A stretch of 64,000 nucleotides of DNA from Candidatus Flexifilum breve (lineage in GTDB: Bacteria > Chloroflexota > Anaerolineae > Aggregatilineales > Phototrophicaceae): NCBI GenBank assembly GCA_016717205.1, contig JADKGC010000011.1, positions 62,001 through 126,000 on the forward strand. Direction: 5' to 3'. The number at the start of each line of letters is the position of its first letter. The stretch's first letter is position 1. The position numbers and the translations under genes were made by a program. The notes beneath the pieces are model-generated. The model worked only from the letters and a program-made list of their open reading frames with translations. It made no database searches and was not told the origin of the DNA. Shown in pieces: positions 1-7,990 of this stretch.

Positions 1-570
1 ATGGTGCTGATGTCGCGGTTGGACAGCGGCATTTCCCCTGCGATGGAACATCTGCCCATCGATGAGATTGTCCGCGCGTTGTGCGCCAACGCCGAGAGCA
101 GCTATCAGGAAAAACCGCTGACCCTCACCGTGGATCTGTGCGCGCCGGACGCATGGGTGTTGGCTGACCGTGATTTCTTGTTGATTGCGCTGCAAAATCT
201 GCTGGATAACGCGCTCAAATATTCCGACGATCAGGTCGAGATCAGGGTGAGCAGTCGCATGGAGTCCGAGATGCTCAGCCTGACGATTGCGGACAAGGGC
301 GTCGGCATCCCGGTCGAACTGCAAGCCCGCGTCTTCGAACGCTTCTATCGCGTGGACGAAGCCCATTCGACGCGCGGTTTCGGTTTGGGGCTCCCAATTG
401 CCAAGCGCATCATCGAGAGCAGCGGCGGCACGATTGACCTCACCAGTACGGTCGGCGGCGGCACGACCGTCACGGTGCTGCTGCCCGCCACGATCAAGCC
501 GGAACATCGACCGCTACTGACCGGGCAGCCACAGTCTGCGGATACCTCCTCCAGCGCGATGCTGCGCTGA
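1..570 (+). CDS. Histidine kinase, C-terminal part (cut by window start)
   Basis: This is the ATP-binding half of a membrane or cytosolic sensor histidine kinase; the N-terminal sensor and the phospho-accepting histidine lie outside the window. The visible 189 residues start just after the dimerisation helices (SRLDSG is the usual end of a HisKA domain). They then show the N box (LLDNALKYS, about residues 67-75), the G1 box DKGVGIP (about 98-104), the F box FERFYRV and the G2 box GFGLGLPIAKRI (about 126-137). The methionine at base 1 is therefore not taken as the real start. A short Ser/Thr-rich tail follows the fold. The HATPase_c assignment is sure; the signal and the cognate regulator cannot be read from this fragment. 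Confidence 0.93.
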   Translation: MVLMSRLDSGISPAMEHLPIDEIVRALCANAESSYQEKPLTLTVDLCAPDAWVLADRDFLLIALQNLLDNALKYSDDQVEIRVSSRMESEMLSLTIADKGVGIPVELQARVFERFYRVDEAHSTRGFGLGLPIAKRIIESSGGTIDLTSTVGGGTTVTVLLPATIKPEHRPLLTGQPQSADTSSSAMLR

Positions 571-699
571 CACCCGGCAGCGCCATGCCCACACCCTGAC
601 AAAAGTCTGATCGCGCTTCCTCCCGAAGTGGGATTGAATGCATAAGTGTAGATGCATACACTGAACGCTCGGAAGTGAGCGCACTCGGGAGTCGAAGCG

Positions 700-1239
700 A
701 TGGTGACGACAGCAGCAGAGGAAAAAGTTTATCGGATTGCGCCGCAGATCATGCGCGGGCGCTTCCTGTATATGAGCGCGGCGCTGTGGTTTGTTCCCGT
801 GTTTATGCTGATCGTTGGCGAACCCGTCGATGGGCTGCTGTTCGGGCTGTTCGGCGTCATCTGGATGATCGCCGGAGCGATTTTCGTCTGGGCGGGGCGC
901 ACCTCGGGTCTGTATGTGTCGCCGCAGGGCATCAGCTACCGGGCGCCGGGCATGACGATCAGTACGACGTGGGCGAATGTCGAGCGCATCGACAAGCGGA
1001 TCATCTACGGCGATGGCGAAGTCGAGGGACTGGCGCTGCGGGAACCGGGCTGGCAGCCCAACGCGCTGATCGGCGGGGCGACGGCGATCATGAAATACAG
1101 CCCGGGGCATTTTCTGCAAGCGCGTTCTGTCGAGCTGTACAAGACGTTCATTCCGCTGTCCTCGCTGCAAACCAAGCACTGGCGCGATGCTGAAATCGGC
1201 GCGCAGATTCGCCGCTGCGCCCCGCATTTGTTCGAGTAA
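700..1239 (+). CDS. Small membrane protein with PH-like C-terminal region
   Basis: A 179-residue protein with two adjacent hydrophobic segments (about residues 24-40 and 46-67), followed by about 110 soluble residues that open with GLYVSPQGISYR and an aromatic Trp-containing strand pattern. This two-helix-plus-beta layout resembles bacterial PH-like (bPH) proteins, but I cannot name a family with certainty. The start is supported by GGGAG eight bases before the ATG at 700. It sits between a kinase tail and the pyrophosphatase gene, all on the same strand, but gaps of 130 and 190 bases argue against a tight operon. The function is unknown. Confidence 0.75.
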   Translation: MVTTAAEEKVYRIAPQIMRGRFLYMSAALWFVPVFMLIVGEPVDGLLFGLFGVIWMIAGAIFVWAGRTSGLYVSPQGISYRAPGMTISTTWANVERIDKRIIYGDGEVEGLALREPGWQPNALIGGATAIMKYSPGHFLQARSVELYKTFIPLSSLQTKHWRDAEIGAQIRRCAPHLFE

Positions 1240-1432
1240 CCGTTAATGGACATCTCCGCTGCTGGCCTCGACTATGGAGGCGCGAGTCCTGCCCGGCGCC
1301 GATCCGCCAACCAGCGTTACCGGGACTGCTTGCAAACGCCTGAACCCTGTGCGACAATCAGAAGCGCATAGTTGTTTATCTCAATCAAGCCCCAATTTCT
1401 CGGTTCTTTCGTACCTACGGAGTAGTATTTTT

Positions 1433-3970
1433 ATGCGTCCACTGAACGAAACGGAAAATCTTTTAATTGTCATCGTGATGGGTATTGCTTTCGCCGGCAT
1501 TATTTACGCGGCCATTCTGGCGCGGCAGATCCTTGGGGAAAGCAAAGGCTCCTCCAAAATGCAGCAGGTGTGGGGCTACATCAAGGATGGCGCGAACGCC
1601 TACCTGCGGTCGCAGTTCCGCATTATCGGCGTGCTGGTCGCCGTGTTGGTCGTTGTCCTGTTCTTTAGCGTTTACCTGATCAACCCGACCCCCTACGCCA
1701 TTGAGCACTTCTGCCCCGAAGTAGCTGATACCGCCCGCGAAAGCGTGGACGCGAATGGTATTCGGGCGAATGTTGCGGCGCAGAACCCGAACATCACGGA
1801 TGTGAGCCAACTGACCCTCCTGCAAGAGAATGCCGTCGTTTACGCCGAAGAAGCGGCCATCGTCTCGCGCGGCATTCTACCTGCGCCGGAAGGCTGCGAC
1901 CCGGCGCGTACCACCATCGCCATCGGGCGCGCGGGCGCATTCCTGATGGGCGCGTTGTTCTCGGCGGCGGTCGCCTTCATCGGCATGAACATGGCCGTGC
2001 AGGGTAACGTGCGTGTCGCCGCCGCGGCGGTTGATCCCAAGCGCGGGTATGCGGATGCGCTGCGCATCGCCTACCGCTCCGGCACGATCACGGGCATGCT
2101 GACCGATGGCCTCGGCTTGTTCGGCGGCACGATCATCTTCATCCTGTTCGGCATCGCCTCGCCGGATGCGCTGCTCGGCTTCGGCTTCGGCGGTACACTG
2201 CTGGCGCTGTTCATGCGCGTGGGTGGCGGTATCTTCACCAAAGCGGCCGATGTCGGCGCTGACCTCGTCGGTAAAGTTGAAGCGAACCTCCCCGAAGACG
2301 ATCCGCGTAACGCCGCCGTGATCGCCGACCTCGTGGGCGATAACGTCGGTGACTGCGCCGGGATGGCGGCGGACATCTTCGAGAGCTACGAAGTCACGAT
2401 CGTGGCCGGCTTGATCCTCGGTCTGGCGCTGGCGACCGTCACGCGCTCCCCGATCTGGATCGTGTTCCCGCTGGTCGTGCGCGGCATCGGCGTACTCAGC
2501 TCGATCATCAGCACCTACCTCGTGCGCTCGACCACGGGCAAGGACGCCCTGAGCGCGATCACGCGCGGCTTCTACAGCGCGGCGGCCATCAGCATTGCGC
2601 TGTTCGGCGTTTTCACCGTGTTCTACATGCGTGAGCCGAACATCAATCAGGGGAACATCGTCTGGCAGCCGCTCGCAGCAGTCGTCGTCGGCATCATCCT
2701 CGCCGTCGTGACGGATCGCGTCACCGCCTACTTCACCGACACCGAACACGGCCCGGTGAAAGAAATCGCCAAAAGTACGCAAACGGGCGCGGCGACCACC
2801 ATCCTCAGCGGTTTGTCCAGCGGCATGGAAAGCAGCGTGTGGGCGATCCTCGTGCTGTCCGGCAGTATCCTGACGAGCATCATCATCTTCGGCCTGTTCC
2901 CGGTGACCGATGCGGCGGGCAATCAGATCGTCGATACCTTCACGGCGGTGCTGTACGGCGTCGCGATGACGGGCATCGGCATGCTCACGCTGACGGGTAA
3001 CAACGTCTCGATGGACGCCTTCGGCCCCATCTCCGATAACGCGCAAGGCGTGGCGGAATTGGCGGGCGAAAATCACGGCGCGGGCGGCGAAATCCTCAGC
3101 CAGCTTGACGCAGTCGGTAACACCACCAAGGCGATCACCAAGGGCATTGCCATCGGCTCGGCGGTGCTGGCGGCGGTCGCGCTGTTCGGGTCGTTCCTCA
3201 CCGATACCCGCGTGGTGCAGTTAGGCTTGGGCATTCCGCTGGAAGAAACGGTGTACGCGCGCGGCATCAACATCGCCGACCCGATCGTCTTCATCGGCTT
3301 CCTGATCGGCGGCGGCGTGATCTTCCTGTTCAGCAGCCTGCTCATCCGCTCGGTCAACCGCGCGGCCTTCGAGATGATCCACGTCGTGCGCCGTCAACTG
3401 CGCATCCCCGGAATCATGGAAGGCACGAAGACGCCCGATTACGCCGAAGCGGTCAGCATTTCGACGCAGGCGGCACAGCGTGAACTGCTGCCCATCGGTG
3501 TGATCGCCGTGCTGACGCCGGTCGTGGTTGGCTTCCTGCTCGGCGCGCCCGCGCTCGGCGGCTTCCTCGGTGGCATCATCCTTGCCGGGCAGTTGATGGC
3601 GGTGTTTATGTCCAACGCGGGTGGCGCGTGGGATAACGCTAAGAAGCACATCGAAGAGGGCAACTACGGCGGCAAGCACTCCGACTCGCACAAAGCGGCG
3701 GTCGTCGGCGATACCGTCGGCGATCCGTTCAAGGATACGGCGGGTCCGGCGCTCAACCCGATGATTAAGGTCGTCAACCTCGTCTCGCTGCTGGTCGCGC
3801 CGCTGGTGGTGACCGTCGCCGCGCCGCAGACGGACAGCGGTACCCGCCTCGCCGTCACCATCGTGATGCTCGCGTTGGTCGGCGTCATCGTGTGGGCGAT
3901 CTTCCGCAGCAAGCGCATCGACAAGGAAACGGAAGCGCTGGTTCAGGAAGTGGCAAGCGCAGGCGACTAA
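1433..3970 (+). CDS. hppA: Membrane-bound proton-translocating pyrophosphatase, K+-independent type
   Basis: This integral membrane pump hydrolyses cytoplasmic pyrophosphate and moves H+ across the membrane. The 845-residue protein has the full family length with about 16 hydrophobic segments. The substrate-binding motif DVGADLVGKVE, then DDPRNAAVIADLVGDNVGD with DCAGMAADIFESYE, and the C-terminal GDTVGDPFKDTAGPALNP motif are all intact. The potassium-switch segment reads GNTTKAITKG: Lys and Thr at the two diagnostic positions mark the K+-independent class, whereas K+-dependent enzymes have Ala there. An upstream in-frame ATG at 1274 would add 53 residues unlike any pyrophosphatase N-terminus. 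The start at 1433 begins MRPLNETENLL, is preceded by a CGGAG element about ten bases upstream, and runs straight into the first membrane helix. Confidence 0.97.
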   Translation: MRPLNETENLLIVIVMGIAFAGIIYAAILARQILGESKGSSKMQQVWGYIKDGANAYLRSQFRIIGVLVAVLVVVLFFSVYLINPTPYAIEHFCPEVADTARESVDANGIRANVAAQNPNITDVSQLTLLQENAVVYAEEAAIVSRGILPAPEGCDPARTTIAIGRAGAFLMGALFSAAVAFIGMNMAVQGNVRVAAAAVDPKRGYADALRIAYRSGTITGMLTDGLGLFGGTIIFILFGIASPDALLGFGFGGTLLALFMRVGGGIFTKAADVGADLVGKVEANLPEDDPRNAAVIADLVGDNVGDCAGMAADIFESYEVTIVAGLILGLALATVTRSPIWIVFPLVVRGIGVLSSIISTYLVRSTTGKDALSAITRGFYSAAAISIALFGVFTVFYMREPNINQGNIVWQPLAAVVVGIILAVVTDRVTAYFTDTEHGPVKEIAKSTQTGAATTILSGLSSGMESSVWAILVLSGSILTSIIIFGLFPVTDAAGNQIVDTFTAVLYGVAMTGIGMLTLTGNNVSMDAFGPISDNAQGVAELAGENHGAGGEILSQLDAVGNTTKAITKGIAIGSAVLAAVALFGSFLTDTRVVQLGLGIPLEETVYARGINIADPIVFIGFLIGGGVIFLFSSLLIRSVNRAAFEMIHVVRRQLRIPGIMEGTKTPDYAEAVSISTQAAQRELLPIGVIAVLTPVVVGFLLGAPALGGFLGGIILAGQLMAVFMSNAGGAWDNAKKHIEEGNYGGKHSDSHKAAVVGDTVGDPFKDTAGPALNPMIKVVNLVSLLVAPLVVTVAAPQTDSGTRLAVTIVMLALVGVIVWAIFRSKRIDKETEALVQEVASAGD

Positions 3971-3977
3971 TACATGC

Positions 3978-4061
3978 AGCCTCACCCCGGCGACCCTGAC
4001 GGTTCTTTGCCCCTCTCCCACGGGAGAGGGGCAGTTGAGCGCAGCGAAATGGGGTGAGGCT
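3978..4061. repeat. Nested foldback repeat of the CCCCTCTCC type
   Basis: Outer arms agcctcacccc and ggggtgaggct enclose an inner perfect hairpin (gcccctctccc / gggagaggggc, 4009-4032). It lies between the convergent hppA and the secreted-protein gene. The same pyrimidine-rich arms recur at 15361, 21260 and 39232, which marks this as a dispersed intergenic repeat rather than a gene-specific site. Confidence 0.75.
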
Positions 4062-4084
4062 GAAGCAATTGAATACCAACCAGA

Positions 4085-4118
4085 GGCGATCCACATCTGC
4101 GGATCGCCCCGTTTCTTT
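4085..4118 (+). terminator. Probable terminator after hppA
   Basis: An eight-base stem (ggcgatcc / ggatcgcc) with an eight-base loop is followed by a T-rich stretch (gtttcttt) just before the end of the convergent gene. It suits rho-independent termination of the hppA transcript, though the T tract is interrupted. Confidence 0.55.
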
Positions 4119-4124
4119 CAAATC

Positions 4125-5378
4125 TTAGTTCCCCGCCAGCGCCTCCAAATCCGCGCGCGTGAAGGTCGACAGCCAGCCCAGATCGCGCTGCGCGAAGGCG
4201 CGCAGCAGCAGGCTATACATGAACGGTCGTGCCGTTTCATCTGCGAGGACTGCGGCGGGCGGGATGGGCGCGGCGAAGTCCAGCCGCACGGTCGTGTAAA
4301 ACTCACCGGGGAGCACCTCGGCACGCACCTCGACCTGCCGCTCTGTCAACAGATCGCTGAAGGAACGCTGCGTGACCAAACTCTGATACGCGGCGATCCG
4401 TGCAGGGATGATGCGCGCGGCGGTTTCCGCAGCGTCGGGCTGCGCGAACAGCAGCACCACCGATCCGATCTCCTCTGTTTCGCTCACGACCTGGGCGAAC
4501 AGCGCCAGCTTATAGGGCGGCAGCGCTTCAAAGTCGTTATCCAACAAACGCTCGATGATGGCGCTTCGTTGTTCGGGTGACAGGGTAGGCGGGAGCATCG
4601 CGCCGAGGTCGCTGAGGGCGGCTAGTCCGACATCCGACGGAATGAAGGCTTGCAGCAGCGTACCCTCATCGCTGAGGGCTGCGACCGCCGTTCGATACAG
4701 CGGATTGCTGGCGAGACTGTCCTGTTGCCCGTTCACCACCTGCTCGACGACCTGCAAATCCTCAAACATATTCGCGCCGATCATGAACTGCGGTGCGATC
4801 AGCCGCCCCCACAGCCGCCCAAGATCGCCGCCGAAGAAGTCCGCCGGGTTGCGTTCGCGCACGTTGATTTGTTCGCTGTTTTCACAGCCGACCGAACCGC
4901 ACCACAGTTCAACTTCGCCCGTGACTGACTCCTGGGTGAAGTCGCGGGCGGTCAGCGCCGCGCCGATCGCCGTTGAATCAAAGTCGCCGAACAAATACAT
5001 GACGGTTTGCGGTGGGGCGAGATCGACCAGCGCGCGGTCGATCTCGAAAAAGTCGATACCCATCGCGGCGGGTATCTCGTCGCCGAGGGTGAAATATTCC
5101 AGGCCGGGCAGCATCGTATTTCTGAACGTGCGTCTCCAGATGTCGTAGGCTGCGCCGCTCGCCGCCTCATAGTCCGCCCAGTCAGCGGGACGCTGCGCGG
5201 CGGGGTATGCCTGTTCCACCGCGGTGAAGTCGGCGAAGTAGAGGTCGCCGTGCGCTGGATTGGGGACGAGCGCCAGCGCGTCCAGCAGCGGCGACGAGTC
5301 GTCTTGCGCGATAGTCACCGTGGTGTTCAGCAGCAGCGTGAGGATGAGGAGCAGACTCGCGAAACGTTGCAGATTCAT
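4125..5378 (-). CDS. Secreted protein of unknown function
   Basis: A 417-residue protein with a clear Sec signal peptide (a run of Leu/Ile over about residues 6-20, then Ala-Gln at the likely cleavage site) and an otherwise soluble, acidic body. No catalytic motif is recognisable. The body contains several FADFTAVEQAYPA- and YKLALFAQVVSETEEIGSVVLLF-like alternating segments that suggest a mixed alpha/beta fold, possibly of the DUF3352 sort, but this is weak. An upstream GTG at 5387 is only one base from AGGAG. The ATG at 5378 has AGGAG ten bases upstream and puts the charged N-region directly before the signal helix, so it is preferred. A TATAAT box lies about 30 bases upstream in a segment that is duplicated beyond the hicAB pair. 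Confidence 0.8.
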   Translation of the reverse strand: MNLQRFASLLLILTLLLNTTVTIAQDDSSPLLDALALVPNPAHGDLYFADFTAVEQAYPAAQRPADWADYEAASGAAYDIWRRTFRNTMLPGLEYFTLGDEIPAAMGIDFFEIDRALVDLAPPQTVMYLFGDFDSTAIGAALTARDFTQESVTGEVELWCGSVGCENSEQINVRERNPADFFGGDLGRLWGRLIAPQFMIGANMFEDLQVVEQVVNGQQDSLASNPLYRTAVAALSDEGTLLQAFIPSDVGLAALSDLGAMLPPTLSPEQRSAIIERLLDNDFEALPPYKLALFAQVVSETEEIGSVVLLFAQPDAAETAARIIPARIAAYQSLVTQRSFSDLLTERQVEVRAEVLPGEFYTTVRLDFAAPIPPAAVLADETARPFMYSLLLRAFAQRDLGWLSTFTRADLEALAGN

Positions 5379-5411
5379 GCTTTGCACACTCCTAGACTAG
5401 GCCTGAGTAGT

Positions 5412-5448
5412 GCCATTATAGGCAGTTTTCGCATTGGGCGCGGAGCAG
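5412..5448 (-). promoter_or_regulatory. Direct repeat copy 1 with TATAAT box facing the secreted-protein gene
   Basis: A 37-base segment beginning gccattataggc matches 6049-6085 at 35 of 37 positions. On the minus strand it contains CCTATAATGGC (TATAAT at 5415-5420), correctly placed about 35 bases before the start at 5378. No good -35 hexamer is visible. The promoter role is inference; the repeat itself is directly seen. Confidence 0.5.
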
Positions 5449-5476
5449 CGCTTTGAACGCGGTTGCAAATGATATG

Positions 5477-5719
5477 TTAGGCGGTAGCGTATTCCGCTGC
5501 AGGCTCGGGGATCGGATCGCCATGTGCCAAACTGCTGGTCAGCCAACCGATTTTGGCATCATCTAACATTTCTAACGCTTCGGCAATGGTTTCGCCGCCG
5601 CCGACACAGCCCGCTAGTTCGGGGATGACTGCGCCCCAACTGCCGTCTTTTTCGGGGATGAGTTCGATTTTGTAGCGCAGTCCCAGATAATACTGCAGGT
5701 CTTTATTTGTCTTCGCCAT
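5477..5719 (-). CDS. hicB: HicB-type antitoxin
   Basis: This is an 80-residue antitoxin of the HicB family, expected to bind and block the HicA toxin encoded just upstream and to autoregulate the pair. The N-terminal beta-strand pattern (YYLGLRYKIELIPEKDGSW), the PELAGCVGGGET turn and the following helix AIAEALEMLDDAK-like segment are typical of the partial RNase H fold of HicB. No separate DNA-binding domain follows, so this is the short form. The ATG at 5719 has GAGGAAG four bases upstream and lies inside the last codons of hicA (17-base overlap), consistent with translational coupling. Confidence 0.88.
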   Translation of the reverse strand: MAKTNKDLQYYLGLRYKIELIPEKDGSWGAVIPELAGCVGGGETIAEALEMLDDAKIGWLTSSLAHGDPIPEPAAEYATA

Positions 5720-5987
5720 TTTCTTCCTCTGTCTCAGCTTGCCTCACTTCGTTCACTTGGTCAATCAGCTCAAGCGCGGCACGAACATAGACGGGTTTCA
5801 CCGGGCGATTGAAGGGAATGACAACTTTGAAAGCTTGATCTTCAATCACTGCGCGAAAAATATGATGACTGCCTGTCGCATGATCGAGCACAAAACCGTG
5901 ATCTTCCAGCACTTGCCGAAGTTCTTCAAAACTAACATCTTTGGGACTCTGTCGTAGTTTCTGGAGACGTTTTTGGCGTTTGATCAT
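5703..5987 (-). CDS. hicA: HicA-type mRNA interferase toxin
   Basis: This is the toxin of a type II toxin-antitoxin pair, an RNA-cleaving protein with a dsRBD-like fold. The 94-residue product (from ATG 5987) shows the HicA core: FEELRQVLEDHGFVL, then TGSHHIFR with the catalytic histidine, and the strand VVIPFNRPVKPVYVR. A longer reading frame extends upstream to 6125, but the extra 46 residues (CCPPAPRPM and so on) look non-coding and cross the direct repeat, so I reject it. A TATAAT hexamer lies four bases before this ATG, which would give a nearly leaderless transcript; another TATAAT sits in the direct repeat at 6052-6057. The C-terminal Glu-rich tail is longer than usual. Confidence 0.87.
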   Translation of the reverse strand: MIKRQKRLQKLRQSPKDVSFEELRQVLEDHGFVLDHATGSHHIFRAVIEDQAFKVVIPFNRPVKPVYVRAALELIDQVNEVRQAETEEENGEDK

Positions 5988-6048
5988 CTTGATTATACCA
6001 ATGGTGTTGGCCTTGTTGAGCGCGCACATAAGATAGTGCGCGGAAACA

Positions 6049-6085
6049 GCCATTATAGGCCGGTTTCGCATTGGGCGCGGAGCAG
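6049..6085 (-). promoter_or_regulatory. Direct repeat copy 2 with TATAAT box facing hicAB
   Basis: This second copy of the 37-base repeat (35/37 identical to 5412-5448) carries TATAAT on the minus strand at 6052-6057, about 65 bases before the hicA start. The two copies bracket the toxin-antitoxin genes exactly, so the pair was either inserted together with a copied promoter or arose by a duplication around the host gene's promoter. Confidence 0.5.
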
Positions 6086-6161
6086 GCGGACAGCAGCGCT
6101 TCGATACCCCCGAATTCCGTCGCATGGGGCATAATCACAGGTGGGTCGAATGCTTCTCTAG

Positions 6162-6198
6162 AAAGGAGAACGGCAGCCTCTCTGCCTGACCTCTGATG
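6162..6198 (+). promoter_or_regulatory. Distant Shine-Dalgarno with hairpin before the methyltransferase start
   Basis: The only good ribosome-binding site (aaaggag, 6162-6168) lies 27 bases before the ATG at 6196, too far for normal initiation. Between them is a hairpin ggcag-cctct-ctgcc (6172-6186). If folded, it would bring the site to about 12 bases from the start. Upstream codons in frame run into a stop at 6187, so no earlier start exists. Confidence 0.4.
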
Positions 6199-7032
6199 AC
6201 GCAGACAATCACCAACGAGTACCTTGCTCAGACTGGCTATTTGATTGAGCCCGCGCCAGTCGATGAGTGGCGGCATTTCGACGAAAATGATCCGGTTCCC
6301 GCCTATTTTCAATTCGACTGGTTCAGTTCGCGCCATCCTGATCTGTACCACAAGTTTGCCCTCTCCACCGAAGCACTTATGGATGATCTGGAGCAAATCG
6401 TCGATTTAACCGGACGTATCGTAGCCGATATTGGCGCGGGCACGGGACGCGGTACGCTTCGGCTTGCCCGAAAGGCCAGGCACGTCTTCGCCATTGATCC
6501 CTTTAAATCGGTTCTGGATTTTAACCGACGGCTCACTGAACGTGCCGGGCTAACGAATGTTACCTACCAACGCGAACCTTGCGCTCAGATCTCACTGCCC
6601 GACAATGCGGTGGATGTGGCGATCAGCTCGTGGGCAGTGCTGGACTATGCTGAAGCCTATCGGATCACCACGCCGGGCGGCTATCTGATCTTTATGGGCA
6701 GTTGCCCCGGCACATTATGCGGGGAATTGACCGCGACCCTCGCTCCCGAATATCCCACGATCATCGATTCTGTAGCGTCGGCTGAGGTTTACGATCCGGC
6801 GTATCCCACAACCGAGGTAGAAGTCGCGGGCGGTACGTGGAACGGCGTGCCGCTCGCAGCTCCGCTGCGCGTGCGCGATTTCACCTTTGTAGGGGATTAC
6901 GGTACGGTCGACGAAGCGGTGGCGGTGCTTGGGCGGTTCTACGGCCCCAAAGCAAAAAAGTACCTTCAGGAACGAGCCCAGTCGTCCATCAGTTGGCGAT
7001 TGCGCATCGAGTACTGCCGGATTGCTAAATAA
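6196..7032 (+). CDS. Class I SAM-dependent methyltransferase
   Basis: This 278-residue cytosolic enzyme is predicted to transfer a methyl group from S-adenosylmethionine to an unidentified small substrate. Motif I VADIGAGTGRG (about residues 75-85), the acidic motif II position in FAIDPFK, the motif before IV (LPDNAVDVAISSWAVLDY) and the strand GGYLIFMG are all as expected for methyltransferase family 11/25. The C-terminal 90 residues form a substrate cap without clear family marks. It is transcribed towards dprA, with 30 bases between the converging ends. Its translation start is unusual, because the ribosome-binding site is separated from the ATG by a small hairpin. Confidence 0.87.
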   Translation: MTQTITNEYLAQTGYLIEPAPVDEWRHFDENDPVPAYFQFDWFSSRHPDLYHKFALSTEALMDDLEQIVDLTGRIVADIGAGTGRGTLRLARKARHVFAIDPFKSVLDFNRRLTERAGLTNVTYQREPCAQISLPDNAVDVAISSWAVLDYAEAYRITTPGGYLIFMGSCPGTLCGELTATLAPEYPTIIDSVASAEVYDPAYPTTEVEVAGGTWNGVPLAAPLRVRDFTFVGDYGTVDEAVAVLGRFYGPKAKKYLQERAQSSISWRLRIEYCRIAK

Positions 7033-7062
7033 ACTCATTGAATCGCGCTTGCGGGGCAGCCC

Positions 7063-7986
7063 TCAGAGCAGCGGTAGTTGAATGGTGATAGGCGTATCCA
7101 GTGGGTTGACGGTAGGTTCCTGTAAAACAGCGTTTGCGTCCAGCACACTCACCGCTTCGACCAGCGCGTCGGCGTCGGGGAGCACGGTCGCGCCCTGCTC
7201 GGCGAGCGCCTGATTGCCGCTGGCGTCGCTCGCCAACGTGAACACGCGCCGCCCCTGCTCGACGGCGCGCCGCGCGGCGTGCATCGCGCCGCCGTCGTGC
7301 TGGGTCTGCACGACGATCACCGCGGTACTTAGCCCACTGATGAGGCGGTTGCGCGCGACCAGCGCCGGCGGCGTGGGATGCGCTTCGGGGTGCACTTCGC
7401 TGATCAGCGCCGTGACCGATTCGGCAAGCGGTCGATTTTCCGGCGGGTAGAGGTTGAGCACGCCGCAGCCGAGCACGGCGACCGTTGGTGCGTTCGCCGC
7501 CAGCGCGCCCATATGTCCGCCCGTGTCGATGCCGAGCGCCAACCCGCTCACGATGATCCAGCCACGTTTGGCGAGTTCGTAGCCGATGCGTTTGGCGGTG
7601 AGCAGGGCGTCCGGGGTGGGTGTGCGCGTGCCGACGATGGCGGCGCAGCGCAGCATGGTGACGGGCAGATCGCCGCGCACGAACAGCAGCGGCGGCGGGT
7701 CGGGGATGCGCTTGAGCAGCGGCGGATACGCCGAATCGCCGTGTGTGATCAGCTTCACTCCCGCCTGTTCCCAGCGGGTCATTGATGCCGCGACTCCGTC
7801 CACGTCCACGCGCTTGATCGCCGCCGCCAACTTCACGCCGATCCCCGGCACACGATCCAGCGCGCGCTCGTCGGCGCGGAGAATGGCGTCGAGATCGCCG
7901 TTGAAGTGCGTCCACAGCGCGCGCAGTTTCTTCGCGCCGAGATGTTCGATGAGACATAAGGCGACCCATGCCGGAGGAATCGGCAT
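7063..7986 (-). CDS. dprA: DNA-processing protein DprA
   Basis: DprA binds incoming single-stranded DNA during natural transformation and loads RecA on it; it is also kept in bacteria not known to be competent. The 307-residue protein has an N-terminal helical HhH-like part with RVPGIGVKLAAAI, then the Rossmann-like DprA core: VGTRTPT (variant of VGSR), SGLALGID, GCGVLNLYPPENRPL, and RNRLISGLSTAVIVV. The short C-terminal winged helix found in many DprA proteins is absent. The gene starts four bases after the stop of the HTH gene, so the two are probably cotranscribed and coupled. Confidence 0.95.
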   Translation of the reverse strand: MPIPPAWVALCLIEHLGAKKLRALWTHFNGDLDAILRADERALDRVPGIGVKLAAAIKRVDVDGVAASMTRWEQAGVKLITHGDSAYPPLLKRIPDPPPLLFVRGDLPVTMLRCAAIVGTRTPTPDALLTAKRIGYELAKRGWIIVSGLALGIDTGGHMGALAANAPTVAVLGCGVLNLYPPENRPLAESVTALISEVHPEAHPTPPALVARNRLISGLSTAVIVVQTQHDGGAMHAARRAVEQGRRVFTLASDASGNQALAEQGATVLPDADALVEAVSVLDANAVLQEPTVNPLDTPITIQLPLL

Positions 7987-7990
7987 GGGG

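Noticed and set aside
1877..3076. A 399-residue open frame on the minus strand
   Set aside because: Antisense to the pyrophosphatase; it has an Arg/Asp/His-rich composition without domains.
5988..6125. N-terminal extension of hicA
   Set aside because: The extra 46 residues are unlike HicA, cross the direct repeat and are not preceded by a ribosome site.
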